A stretch of DNA of 64,000 bases from Halocaridina rubra (lineage: Eukaryota > Arthropoda > Malacostraca > Decapoda > Atyidae). The notes beneath the pieces are model-generated. The model did not search any database, was not told the DNA's origin, and worked only from the letters and a program-made list of their open reading frames with translations. The stretch's first letter is position 1; each line of letters begins with the position of its first letter. This document shows, in pieces, positions 1 to 58,326 of this stretch. The stretch covers positions 193,501-257,500 of the forward strand of contig JAXCGZ010001888.1 in the NCBI GenBank assembly GCA_037179515.1, in the 5' to 3' direction. The position numbers and the translations under genes were made by a program.

Positions 1-212
<212 letters not shown>

Positions 213-301
213 AGTGTAGTAGTGGGTTGTTTCTAATATTTTGAAATTCCTCACTCCTCTGGATATCTTTTTAAATTAATTTAGAGTGAGTTTCCGACTT
301 T

Positions 302-2590
302 GGAATGGGGGTTACTGAAAGAATGTTTTGTGGGACATGCAACTGATGTGAGTAGAAAGAGGTTTGTTGGAGGTGGCATGAGGAGGGGCAGGGAGTGGTG
401 GAATGAAGGGGTAAAAATAAAGGTGGAAGAGAAAAAGGGGGCTTTTGAAGAATGGCTGCAGTGTCACAGTAGGGAGAAGTATGAAAGATATAGGGAGAAA
501 AATGTGGAAACCAAGTAGAAGGTAGAGGAAGAGAAGAGGTTGGCAAATGTTAGGTGGGGACATGATTATAGTAGGTCATATGGGGACAATAAAAATAAGT
601 TTTGGAAAGAAATGAAGAGAGTAAGGAAGGGTGGATAGAGGATGGAAGAGACAGTGAAAGATGTGAATGGACAGATGTTAAGAGGGAATGATGCAAGGAA
701 ATGATGGGCAGGATATTTTGAGTGCTTGCTGAATGTTGAGGAAGATAGAGAGGCAGCTATAGTGGCAGTGGGGGGGGGTGTTCTAGTGCCAGTAATGGGA
801 GATGAAAATGAAACAGAGATTACAAGAGAGGAGGTGAAAAGGGCATTGTATGAAGCAAAAGCAGGTAAAGCACCTGGAATGGATGTTGTGAGAGCGAAGA
901 TATTGAAAGAAGGGGGTGTGACTGCATTGGAATGGTTAGTGAGAGTGTTTAATATATGCTTTATGTTGTCAATGGTGCCAGTGGAATGGGTGATTGCTTG
1001 TATAGTACCACAATACAAAGGTAAGGGAGATGTGTATGAATGCAGTAATTTTAGGGGTATAAGTTTGTTGAGTGTGGTAGGAAAAGTGTATGGTAGGATA
1101 CTGATTAATAGGATTAGGGATAAGACAGAAAATGTGATTGCAGAAGTGCAGAGTGGTTTTAGGAGAGGTAGAGGTTGCATAGATCAGATTTTTATAGTTA
1201 GGCAGTTATGTGAAAAATATTTAGCAAAGGTTAGGATGTGTATTTTGCATTTTTGGATCTGGAGAAAGCGTATGATAGAGCTGATAGAGAGGCAATGTGG
1301 AATGGTTTGAGGTTATATGGAATTGATGGTAAATTGTTACATGCAGTGAAGAGTTTGTATGATGGCATTAGAGCTTGTGTAAGGGTAGAGAATGAAGTGA
1401 GTAAGTAGTTTCCAGTGAGTGTAGGACTGAGACAGGGATGTGTGATGTCACCATGGCTGTTCAATTTGTATATTGATGGAGTCGTAAGAGAGGTGAATGG
1501 GCGAGTGCGTGGTCGAGGTTTGAGAATGGTAGATGGGGATGATAACGAGTGGGAGCTGAATCAGTTGCTGTTTGCAGATGATACTGTGGTGGTGGCAGAT
1601 TCTGAGGAGAGGCTGTGTCAGTTAGTGTCAGAATTTGGAATGGTGTGTGAGAGAAGGAAGTTGCGAGTGAATGTGGGAAAGAGTAAGGTTATGAAGTGTA
1701 CAAGAAATGAGGATGGTGCTGAATTGAATGTTATGTTGAATGGAGAGACACTTGAGGAAGTTGATCAATTTAAGTATTTAGGCTCGGTTATAGCTGCAGA
1801 TAGTGGAGTGGAAGCAGATGTGTATCACAGAGTGAATGAAGGATGTAAAGTGTTGGGTATGTTGAAAGGAGTGATGAAGAATAGAGGGTTGAAAATAAAT
1901 GTTAAGAAAGTTTTGTATAAGAAAGTGGTTGTGCCAACTGTGATGTATGGATCAGAGTTATGGGGTATGAAAGTAAGTGAGAGACAGAAACTACAGGTGT
2001 ATGAGATGAAATGCCTGAGGAGTATGATTGGTGTATCTCGGTTGGATAAGGTTAGGAATTAAGTGGTGAGAGCAAGAATGGGTGTGAGGAGAGAAATTGC
2101 AGCCAGAGTAGATATGAATGTTCTGAGATGGTTTGGCCATGTGGAAAGGATGGATGATGAGAGACTGCTGAAAAAAGTGATGAATGCGAGAGTTGATGGG
2201 AGAAATGCTAGAGGGAGGCCTAGGTTTGGGTGGATGGATGGAGTAAGGAGAGCCTTGAATGATAGGAGGATGGATGTGAGGGAAGCAAGTGAGCGTGCTA
2301 GGAATAGGAATGAGTGACGAGCGACTGTGACGCAGCTCTGATGGGCATCTGCTGTTACCACGGGGCTGCATTTTACAGAGGTAGCCCTGTGGTAGGGGCA
2401 ATAGGGGAGTTGGCAATTATCAAGCGACACAGGTTGTGGAAGAGCCGGGAGGATGGGCTGTGGCACTCCAGCAGTGCCATCTGAACGGTCGCTAGCTCCC
2501 TCGTCATTGCCCACAGAGCAAAGTAATCCCCTTATTTTTTCTTTTTTGATGTCGGCTACCCCAATTGGGGGAGACACCCAAGGTAGATAC
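302..2590 (+). mobile_element. RTE-like LINE copy 1, 5'-truncated, decayed
   Basis: Encodes pieces of a reverse transcriptase: KAGKAPGMDVVRAKILKEGG, CSNFRGISLLSVVGKVYGR, VQSGFRRGRG, GLRQGCVMSPWLFNLYID, LLFADDTVVVA, then a C-terminal VLRWFGHVERMDDERLLKK region. Frames break near 1245, with stops near 1408 and 2060. It ends in a 3' tail with the hairpin CTACCCCAATTGGGG (about 2555-2570) followed by CCAAGGTA. The box order and wording fit the RTE clade better than CR1 or Jockey. Non-functional. Confidence 0.88.
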
Positions 2591-2639
2591 GATAGAGCGA
2601 GTTTTCGACTGTAATTCAAATTATTTAAGCATAAAATGA

Positions 2640-3118
2640 TGCGTCTTCAATTTCCACTTCTCATTTGGACTAGGCTCGTTTAATGCATTAATCATCTCTA
2701 AAGCTGTAATATTGGCTCTGTCAGTCCTATCTCTTATATAGTTGGGGCTTTGGGAAGTAAAATCCTCTACTGTGAGCAGTTACTGATTATTTCTGCTCAT
2801 TTCCACACAAATCACTTTATATCTTTCAGCCGTACCTCTATGTTCTTTCTTCCATAATGAAAGTTTCTCTTTGCCCTCTAGTTTTGGCAAAGCTGTAGAA
2901 AAGTTCGTATTATTTCATAGATTTCCTGGCCATGTCTATTCATTCAACTTCTCAACGCCCTTTTTAATGTACTTGGTATTTATATCTTGCTCACTAGTCA
3001 TACTGCCAGGAGTATATGCCCTTCTACGTTGTCTAATTCCAACATTTGCCTCTTTTCTCTTTAACGATTCTACATTATTATTGGACAATTATCTTTTCCT
3101 TTACTAATTTCTGTCCTG
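2640..3118 (-). mobile_element. Possible diverged CR1-like LINE fragment
   Basis: Read in reverse, several stretches (for example around 2880-2960, ttggcaaagctgtagaaaag) resemble the endonuclease-RT linker of the CR1-like copy at 51,740-51,900. No open frame remains. Old fragment; weakly supported. Confidence 0.4.
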
Positions 3119-3129
3119 ATACTTAGCTA

Positions 3130-4640
<1,511 letters not shown>

Positions 4641-4654
4641 ATATATCTCTATAT

Positions 4655-4838
4655 ACTTAAGCCATTTTCTGCTTATAAGGGGAGTGGCTGAGTCAAGACA
4701 AAATACTCTGACTCTTTGGGAAGAGAAAATACAGAGGAGGGGGATTCCCCGTCCCCTCGCTCTGCCCAATTCAGTCGACTCTTACAACACACACGGGAAC
4801 ATGGAGGAAGTATTCTAGCCCCACTCCCTCAGGGGTTT
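4655..4838 (-). mobile_element. SINE-F copy, older tail variant
   Basis: Shares about 170 bp with 13,232-13,411 (ccccttataaggggagtggctga ... agtcgac ... gggaacatgga). The 5' head lies at the right-hand end and the hairpin tail at the left, so the unit is on the minus strand. No coding potential. Confidence 0.75.
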
Positions 4839-4990
<152 letters not shown>

Positions 4991-5019
4991 CCACGAGAAA
5001 CACGTGAATATTCTGAATA

Positions 5020-5344
5020 TGTGAATGGTTATGGCTACATACAGAAATTGAAATAAATTTTGAGATCCTTAGTACATTGTGCTTTCAAGTGTATTACTTA
5101 TCTCCAGAGGAATCTGATTTGTACAACTGATTGAGGTGATATATATACATACAAAAAATAGGAGAAAAAAGGAAATTAACAACTATCATAGGAAGTCATG
5201 TCCTAGACCATACCACCATGTTTTTTTTATGAGTTAAGTGAGGTGTGAATACCAAGTAAATTAGATACGTTTAGTGGGATGAGGAAACGGGAACAAATTA
5301 AATTGCTAAAAATAGTAGTAACAATGAACAAAACACTAAATTTA

Positions 5345-5398
<54 letters not shown>

Positions 5399-5496
5399 TA
5401 AATAATACTAATAATAATAGTAATAATAATTACAATACTATTACTATTATTAATAATAGTGTTATTATTATTACAGTTGTTTTTATTATTAATATA

Positions 5497-5549
<53 letters not shown>

Positions 5550-5858
5550 ATTTAGTGTGTTTTGTTCATTGTTACTCGATTTTTAGCAATTTCATATGTT
5601 ACCGTTTCCTCATACCACTAAACGTATCTAATTTACTCGGTATTCACACCTCACTAAACTCATAAAAAAAACATGGTGGTATGGTCTAGGACATGACTTC
5701 CTATAATGGGTTGCTAATTTCCTTTTTTCTTCTGTTTTCTGTATGTATATGCATCGCCTCAATCGTTTCCAGATTCTTCTGAAGATAAGTAATACACTTG
5801 AAAGAACAATGTACTAATGATATCAAAATTTGTTTCAATTTCCTTACGTACCCATAAC

Positions 5859-5868
<10 letters not shown>
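5020..5868. repeat. ~840-bp imperfect palindrome centred on AAT/ATT microsatellite
   Basis: Left arm 5020-5345 matches the reverse complement of 5548-5868 over most of its length: for example tgtgaatggttatgg at the outer end pairs with ccataaccattcaca, and catggtggtatggtc pairs with gaccataccaccatg. The centre is (AAT)n then (ATT)n, itself self-complementary. No ORF. It could be a foldback/MITE-like element or an inverted duplication. Confidence 0.85.
5345..5548. repeat. (AAT)n/(ATT)n microsatellite
   Basis: Trinucleotide tract that switches from AAT to ATT at its middle, forming the loop of the surrounding palindrome. Confidence 0.97.

Positions 5869-5892
<24 letters not shown>
5862..5892. 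repeat. (CA)n microsatellite
   Basis: About 15 CA units between the palindrome's outer edge and the 5' end of the CR1-like copy. Confidence 0.95.
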
Positions 5893-5893
<1 letters not shown>

Positions 5894-7732
5894 GAGAGAC
5901 TATGAGAGAGACATCACCAGGAAGGCTAAAGAAAATCCCAAGCTTTTCCACAGCTTTATCAGAGGAAAATTGAAGGTAAAAGAACAGGTTTTAAGGCTAA
6001 AGAGAGCTGATGGAAGCATCACTGAGACGGATGAAGAGATTTGCAAAGAATTGAACAAGGAGTGTCAGTCAGTATTTACAGTAGAAAATATCCCACCCCC
6101 TCAGATTGCAGAGATAGGAGCTCAAGGGCCGGTATTAGAGAACATCAACCTTACAGCCACAGAGGTATGCAAAGCGCTGATGGAGTTAGATGTTCATAAA
6201 GCTACAGGTCCTGATGACATATCCCCTCATGTACTTAAAAAATGTGCAAACTCAATATCAGTGGCACTAAGTATCATATTTAAAAAGTCACTGGAGTCAG
6301 GGGAGATTCCAAGATGCTGGAAACAAGCAAATGTGATACCTATCTTCAAAAAGGGAAGGAGGGATACGGCTCTGAACTATAGACCAGTTTCCTTGACCAG
6401 CATAGTTTGCAAACTTATGGAGAAACTACTAAGGAAACATATCTCTCTTCACTTGGAATCCTTCAACTTTATGTCAGTGAGGCAACATGGCTTCAGAGAA
6501 GGTAGATCAACAGTAACAAACTTATTAGAATTTTATGATGAGGTAAGACGAATCTTACAGGAAAGAGAGGGCTGGGCAAATTGCATATTCCTAGACTTCC
6601 AGAAAGCGTTTGACACTGTTCTACATGGGAGACTTATTAGGAATCTGCAAGCAATGGCTAGAATAGGTGGAAATGTCTTAGAATGGATAAAAACTTACTT
6701 AGAAGGAAGGGAACAGAGGGTTAGAGTAAGACACTCAGTGTCTGAATGGAGAAGAGTTAGTAGTGGAGTTCCACAGGGTTCAGTTTTAGGGCCACTTTTG
6801 TTCCTTGTATATGTAAATGACCTTCCAGAGTCTGTAAATTCATTCATGAATATGTTTGCAGATGATGCAAAGATTGTGAAGAAAGTAGGAAAAACGAGAG
6901 CAATGGTAGAGAACTTTAGGAAGATCTAAGTAGTCTGCATGAGTGGTCAGAAAAGTGGCTAATGAAATTCAATACTTCAAAATGTAAGGTAATGAGAATG
7001 GGTACAAGTGCAAGAAGGCCCAAGCTTGACTACTCGGTGGCTGGAGTACAACTTCAAGAGACAGAAAATGAGAGAGATCTAGGAGTAAACATACTGGCAG
7101 ATTTGTCACCAGAAATACATATAAATGGCATAGTAAGGGCAGCATATGCATTCTTATTAAATGTAAGGGTAGCCTTCAGGCACATGGATAAGGAAATGTT
7201 CAGAAATATTTATGTAACCTATGTGAGGCCAAAACTCGAATATGCAGCCCTCTTTTGGAATTCGCACTCGAAAAAGCACATAGCTTAGCTTGAAAAAGTT
7301 CATAGACATGCCACGAAACTGACGCCAGAAATACGCAATCTCAGTTATGATGATAGGCTGAGGGAATTACACTTACCATCACTCGAAGCTAGAAGATTGA
7401 TGGGGGATATGGTAACAGTCTTTAAATTCCTTCATGGTTATGATAGAGTGGATAGGGATCGATATTTTGATATGGCTGGCTCTAGAACTAGAGGTCATAG
7501 TTTGAAGCTTCGTAAGAAACCTTCTTGCAGGATGTAAGGAAATTCTTTTTCAGTGTAAGAGTAGTTGATAATATGAATTGGCTAAGCGAGGAGGTAGTTA
7601 ATGCTATCTCAATCCATAGTTTTAAGGACAGGTATGATAAGTATCACTAAGTAGAAAATGGAACCGATCAGGAGACGAGAAGTTACGAGCTTTGGGCTCT
7701 TTCCCGTAAACACAATTAGGCAATCACAAGGA
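5892..7732 (+). mobile_element. CR1-like LINE copy B1, 5'-truncated, frameshifted
   Basis: Reverse transcriptase with ATGPDDISPHVLKKCANS, PVSLTSIVCKLMEKLLRKHI, FLDFQKAFDTV, SGVPQGSVLGPLLFLVYVND and MFADDAKI, then the C-terminal KLEYAALFWN, EKVHRHATKL region to FKDRYDKYH. A frameshift near 6900 and a stop near 7287 disable it. It ends with a conserved 3' UTR and the terminal motif ACACAATTAGGCAATCAC. The ERDLGV..., YVRPKLEYA..W and EKVQRHATK motifs are typical of CR1/L2-type LINEs. Confidence 0.9.
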
Positions 7733-8160
7733 GTTTCAGTCAGTATTTACAGTAGAAAATGCCCCACCCCCTCAGATTGCAGAGATAGAAGCTCAAGGGC
7801 TGGTATTAGAGAACATCAACCTTACAGCCACAGAGGTATGCAAAGCGCTGATGGAGTTAGATGCTCATAAAGCTACTGGTCCTGAATATATATCCCCTCA
7901 TGTAGTTAAAAAATGCACAAACTCAATATCGGTGGCACAATGTATCATATTTAAAAAGTCACTGGAGTCAGGGGAGATTCCAAGATGCTGGAAACAAGCA
8001 AACGCGATACCTATCTTCAAAAAGGGAAGTAGGGATACGGCTCTAAACTATAGACCAGTTTCCTTGACCAGCATAGTTTGCAAAGTTATGGAGAAACTAC
8101 TAAGGAAACATATCTCTCTTCACTTGGAATCCTTCAACTTTTTGTCAGTGAGGCAACATT
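7733..8160 (+). mobile_element. CR1-like LINE fragment B2
   Basis: Begins at a position equivalent to about 6060 of copy B1 (SVFTVENAPPPQIAEIEAQG) immediately after the 3' end of B1, and stops abruptly at SVRQH. It lacks its own 3' end, so a later deletion or rearrangement removed the rest. About 95 percent similar to B1 by eye. Confidence 0.88.
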
Positions 8161-8609
8161 TGCTGCATAAGTTATATCATTTTTACTTTCATTTTTTTTT
8201 TCCGAAAGGGGTAGCTTTCCTTTATACAAAAGCTTATCTTTGCTGGTATGAACATTTTATTTCATATAGTTCTTGTCAGTAAGACAGGATCTTTGCTTTT
8301 TCTGATTGTCACTTTTTATATGTTAACACAACCCAAAAAATTCACCAAAAGACTCAAGTTGGTGCACGGCCCAGGCTGAAACTGACTAAGAATTGCCAGG
8401 AAAACAGTATCAAATATATTGTTAAATTAGGAACAAAGGCCTATCAGATGTCAATTTATATGGCAAACGGCTGCAAAAATGATAAAAACTATTTTTTTCT
8501 CTCTGAGCTAAGCTCACCTCCATTCTTGTAAATCTTCGGATCTTCAATGGAGTCGTACACTCCTTATTACGAGGTTCACAACAATTCTCCGAGCTTGGTT
8601 CTCATTGTT
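8161..8609. other. No recognisable feature
   Basis: AT-rich sequence with short homopolymers. I see no gene or assignable repeat. Confidence 0.5.
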
Positions 8610-9018
8610 GCATCCCTCCCCCACTGCCAAGGCCGCGTAACACTCGCCAAGCGGCCTAATCTCACTGGTACTGTGTGGAGATTTGTAGCCAGCGGATTGA
8701 TCGATGCAGCGACTGCTTCTTCCCATCTACCTCCAGACTCTGAAACTCCCTTCCTCCTTCTCAGTTTTCTAATTCGTATAACCTATCTTACTTCATAAAA
8801 CGAATCTATCGTCATCTCTGGCCCAATCCTGTTATATCTCTAGGTCCTCAGTACTTCGACTATTCTTTCAGCCTGTTCTTTTCCTGTTGTGTTTTACCTC
8901 ATCTCTGCCTTGTCCTTAAGCTTTTACTTTTCTTTCATAATGTTTTCTTTGTGCCCGGGCCTTTACTGATGAGGGCAATTTTCTTGTCTGTCCCAGTGTC
9001 ACACTCATAAAAAAGCAA
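8610..9018 (+). mobile_element. Jockey-like LINE 3' fragment (copy C3)
   Basis: Matches the 3' UTR of the larger copies: ttgcatccctcc at the start, actgtgtggagatttgtagc, tgcttcttcccatctacctcc, and the end gatgagggcaattt ... gtgtcacactcataaaaaa. It lacks the RT core. Confidence 0.85.
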
Positions 9019-9471
9019 TAAAAGCTCTAAACAGTTTTCCTCTTGAGATCACTGCAAGAGACTTGTTGGCCATAAAGTGGTGGGGATAGAAATCACAAAC
9101 ACAGACGGTGGCCTCTTAGTATTTTTGTTACTGAATGTACTTAAAAAAAAAAAAAAAACACCCAATCAGTCCTACCAGTATCCACTCTACTATCCATGAA
9201 TACAATATTAAATAGTCAGAACACGTCTCTTCTTCTCCTTTGTTAGTATTTGAGTCTGTTTGTATAAAATATATATATTTTTTTCCCAGCACACAATATA
9301 ATAATCCTATTTTTGGATATAGGAAATAGTTTATCCTCCCGATGCCCCTCTTTATTCTCTATTGTTTATTTGGTTTCTTATTTTTTAGATATGTCAATGC
9401 TTTACTCTTATATATGAAGGATTTTTGTATCTACACTAATCTTTTATTAGATAATGCAACCCCCTTCTGGA

Positions 9472-9477
<6 letters not shown>

Positions 9478-9544
<67 letters not shown>
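9478..9544. repeat. (AT)n microsatellite
   Basis: About 33 AT units, preceded by an A-run and followed by a short CA run. Confidence 0.97.
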
Positions 9545-9550
<6 letters not shown>

Positions 9551-9724
9551 GATAGATACACACACACATTCAGTCAACAACTGAGACCATATTCTGAGAA
9601 CTGAATGATGAGAGAGGAGTACGTTTAATAATAACACTATTGTCCTTAGTCTTATCTAATTTATCTGGCAGACCACTTGACTTTAGAATAAATGTGAATT
9701 ACCCCAGATAATGTGTCAAAAGAA

Positions 9725-11130
9725 TAGTACTTACTCACTAATACTTATCATCTTTCCTTAAAGCTATGAATGCACTTAGTATTCCTTACTTAGCAAATTC
9801 CAATTGTCAACTACTCTTACACTAAAAAAAATGAAAATTAAAAAAAAAAAATAATACATCCTTACATCCCACAATGTAGTTTTCCACAAAGCTTCATACT
9901 ATAACTTCTACTTCTAGAGCCACCCATATCAAAGCATCACTTTTTATCTCTGTCACCAGCTTCCTAGCATGTATTTGAACTTTAGCCAGTTTATTTATAT
10001 GTTTTTTCAAGTGTGGATTCCAAAAGAGTCCTGCCTAATCATGCTGTGGCCTTACATAGTCACATGAATATTTCCGAATATTTCCTTGTCCATGTGCCTG
10101 AAGGCCATCTTAATGTTTGTGAAGTAAACATAGAACCCTATGCTGCATTTAATAGACCATTTATAGATAGTTACTAAGAATAATCTGTTAATGCCTTCAA
10201 CACTAGATTTCTTTCATTCAGAGATTCTTGTAGTTCTTCTTTTGCTATCAAATACCTATATATAGGCCTTCTGGTAATAATGCCCATTCTCTTTACTTTA
10301 CAGTTTGAAGATCTGAATCTCATTAGGCACTTATCTACCCCTGGCATAAACTATCAAGGTTTTCCTTAAGTTGTCAACTAGTATCTTTGTTATTTACTCT
10401 CATCACGTCTGTGATGAGAGTAAATATCAAATTTCAAAACTGAATCTGTAGACTGGTAGTTCAGTTACATATACAGGGAACAGGAGTGGCCCTAAAAATG
10501 ATCCCTGCTAAAACCCACTGCTAACCGTCCTCGAGCCACACACTTGTCTTACTTTAAATCTCTGCTCCCCTCCTTGTAGATAAGTTGTTATACACTCCAA
10601 GACATTTCCTCGTATATTAGCCATTACTTGCAGCTTCTAAATGAGTCTGCCATGTGGGACTGCATCAAACGCCTTATGAAAATATAAGAATATACAATCT
10701 GTTTTTTTTTACTTTTTTTATTTATTTTTATTTTAAAGATGAGATTTAGCTCATCATAATATTTCAACAAACTTGTTAGTTTTAAACTGCCTTCTCTGAA
10801 ATCATGTTGTCTCACTGAAAAAAGTTAAAAGATTGCAAGTATACAGAAATATGTGTTCTGAGTAGCTTCTCCTGTCCTACAATTTAAAGCTATTGCTCTC
10901 CTTCCCTCTTTGTAGTTAGATTAATTGTTCGCTGGTTATCAGAATCTTAGAGTCTCCCAAATTGCTAGCACATTTTAAATATGATGCAAAGTGCTACAGA
11001 TAATGGTGCACTACATTTCTTAAGTACGTAATAGAATATATTATCAGGCCTCATACCTTTATCAACATCTAATTCCATAAGTGCATGGCTTATGTCTGCA
11101 ATATGGAGGTTTTGTATTCTACTTTGCAAA
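9725..11130 (-). mobile_element. Ancient CR1-like LINE copy B10
   Basis: Reverse-strand sequence follows the CR1-like consensus at low identity: aattccaattgtcaactactcttacac (9795-9822), caagtgtggattccaaaag (10007-10026), catcaaacgccttatgaaaatataag, tcatgttgtctcactga. No open frame. More diverged than all other copies, so an older insertion. Confidence 0.82.
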
Positions 11131-11155
11131 TTCTGATTCAGACTCCATGATAAAC

Positions 11156-11186
11156 TCGTGCACTATACCACTGAGCCATTGCGGCC

Positions 11187-11187
<1 letters not shown>
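11156..11187 (-). repeat. Short tRNA-like remnant (A-box only)
   Basis: In reverse, GGCCGCAATGGCTCAGTGGTATAGTGCA splits into a good A-box (TGGCTCAGTGG) with no B-box within 60 bp. Probably the head of a tRNA-derived SINE, cut at the adjacent AAT tract. Confidence 0.3.
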
Positions 11188-11281
<94 letters not shown>

Positions 11282-11318
11282 TGATAAAAATAATAATAAT
11301 AAAAATAGTAATTATAAT

Positions 11319-11396
<78 letters not shown>

Positions 11397-11397
11397 T
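11188..11397. repeat. (AAT)n microsatellite
   Basis: About 70 AAT units with a short interruption around 11279-11320. Confidence 0.98.
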
Positions 11398-11916
11398 ACA
11401 CTCTATATGGAGGTTGTCTCGCAGAATAACTTTCCTGAGGATGTGCTTAAGAAAGATTTTATCAAATGTATCAGGGATATATTGTCCCTTAGAATATTAT
11501 ACTGTTCTTAGTCTCAGCTACGGACGATTCCCCTATTTTCAATTAGAAGTGCTCTTGAAAACAAATGCTTACAGGTTCACTCCAATCTATAATTTGCCCA
11601 TGCTCATTTATATGTACATTTAAATCTGACTTCTGCTGACTACTATATGTTTTGTTCAGTGATTCCCTGTGTCACAGGAAATCATTGAATATAAAAAGGC
11701 ACAACAAAGACAGGTATGAATACATTATGGTTTTTAAGAGCACCTTACTACTTCAAGTGGGAAATGGAGGCAACTTCTCACATCGAGATGAATGACAGTA
11801 TTAATATTTCTATGGGACAATGAATCCGTGATGGAGATGATAAACCTTTTCTTAAGCAATGTCTCAGCTAAACTACTCCAAAAAACAAACCTCTAACTAA
11901 AAGTATTTTTTCTCCA

Positions 11917-11917
<1 letters not shown>

Positions 11918-12009
<92 letters not shown>

Positions 12010-12010
12010 T
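11918..12010. repeat. (ATT)n-(AAT)n self-complementary tract
   Basis: ATT units switch to AAT units near 11964, so the tract can form a hairpin, as in the palindrome near 5.4 kb. Confidence 0.95.
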
Positions 12011-12211
12011 TAAATTCTTGACTGCATTCCAATATTTCATTCACTAAATGTGGTCCATACTGAAAAGGAGAATTATTTGTGTCCTTGTCACAGATGGGTC
12101 AGCAAGTGCTAAAACTTCAGAGTAGAAACGCCCAAAGGTGCTCTCTGTAATACTACTCCTTAAGTAGTCATGCCACATGAGCTGTGAACTCCTGTTCTTC
12201 AGCGCCTATTA

Positions 12212-12480
12212 GGCCGCTTTCACACCGAAGTGGCACGTAGCACGTGACACACCAGTTGATAACGAACACCGGGAAATATATAAAACCTTTCACACAGAAT
12301 TGGCGTGCCACGTCCCATGTGCCCCGTGCGATTTGCGTCGCAACTCGCACGTGGCACATGGGACTTGTCAAGCCACTTTTGTGTGAAAGGTTTCATATAT
12401 TCCAGATGTTCGTTTTTATTTCAAATGACGTGCCACCTGGCATGCCACGTGCGACGTGCCACTTTGGTGTGAAAGCGGCC
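12212..12480. mobile_element. 269-bp foldback MITE (PIF/Harbinger-like), TTA target duplication
   Basis: Terminal inverted repeats begin GGCCGCTTTCACACC and complementarity continues through most of each half (aagtggcacgt, acctttcacaca, gtcccatgtgcc). TTA flanks it at 12209-12211 and 12481-12483, the 3-bp duplication expected for PIF/Harbinger. No coding capacity. Confidence 0.88.
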
Positions 12481-12516
12481 TTAATGCTATTCTTACTTTG
12501 AATATTAATTGTATCG

Positions 12517-12517
<1 letters not shown>

Positions 12518-12555
<38 letters not shown>

Positions 12556-12580
12556 TAATAATAATAATAATAATAATATT
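12518..12580. repeat. (AAT)n microsatellite
   Basis: About 20 units with one interruption. Confidence 0.95.
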
Positions 12581-12769
12581 TTAACTTATTTTATACATTA
12601 TGATAAAAGTAAGAACTGAGCAAATAAATATTTTACGTAGTAGATAGCAATGAATTGTTTTATTGTCACTGTGTACAATCCTCTGATTTATCAGTTTAGT
12701 TGTTGTTGTGGATACTGTTTATAACTTCTATAGATTGGATATTGATATGACTTTTTTTTATATTTCCAG

Positions 12770-58326
<45,557 letters not shown>

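Noticed and set aside
1991..2619. Minus-strand open frames over the RTE-like copy
   Set aside because: Antisense shadows of the LINE coding region; the plus strand holds the conserved RT motifs.
11158..11511. Poly-isoleucine open frame
   Set aside because: Translation of (AAT)n microsatellite.
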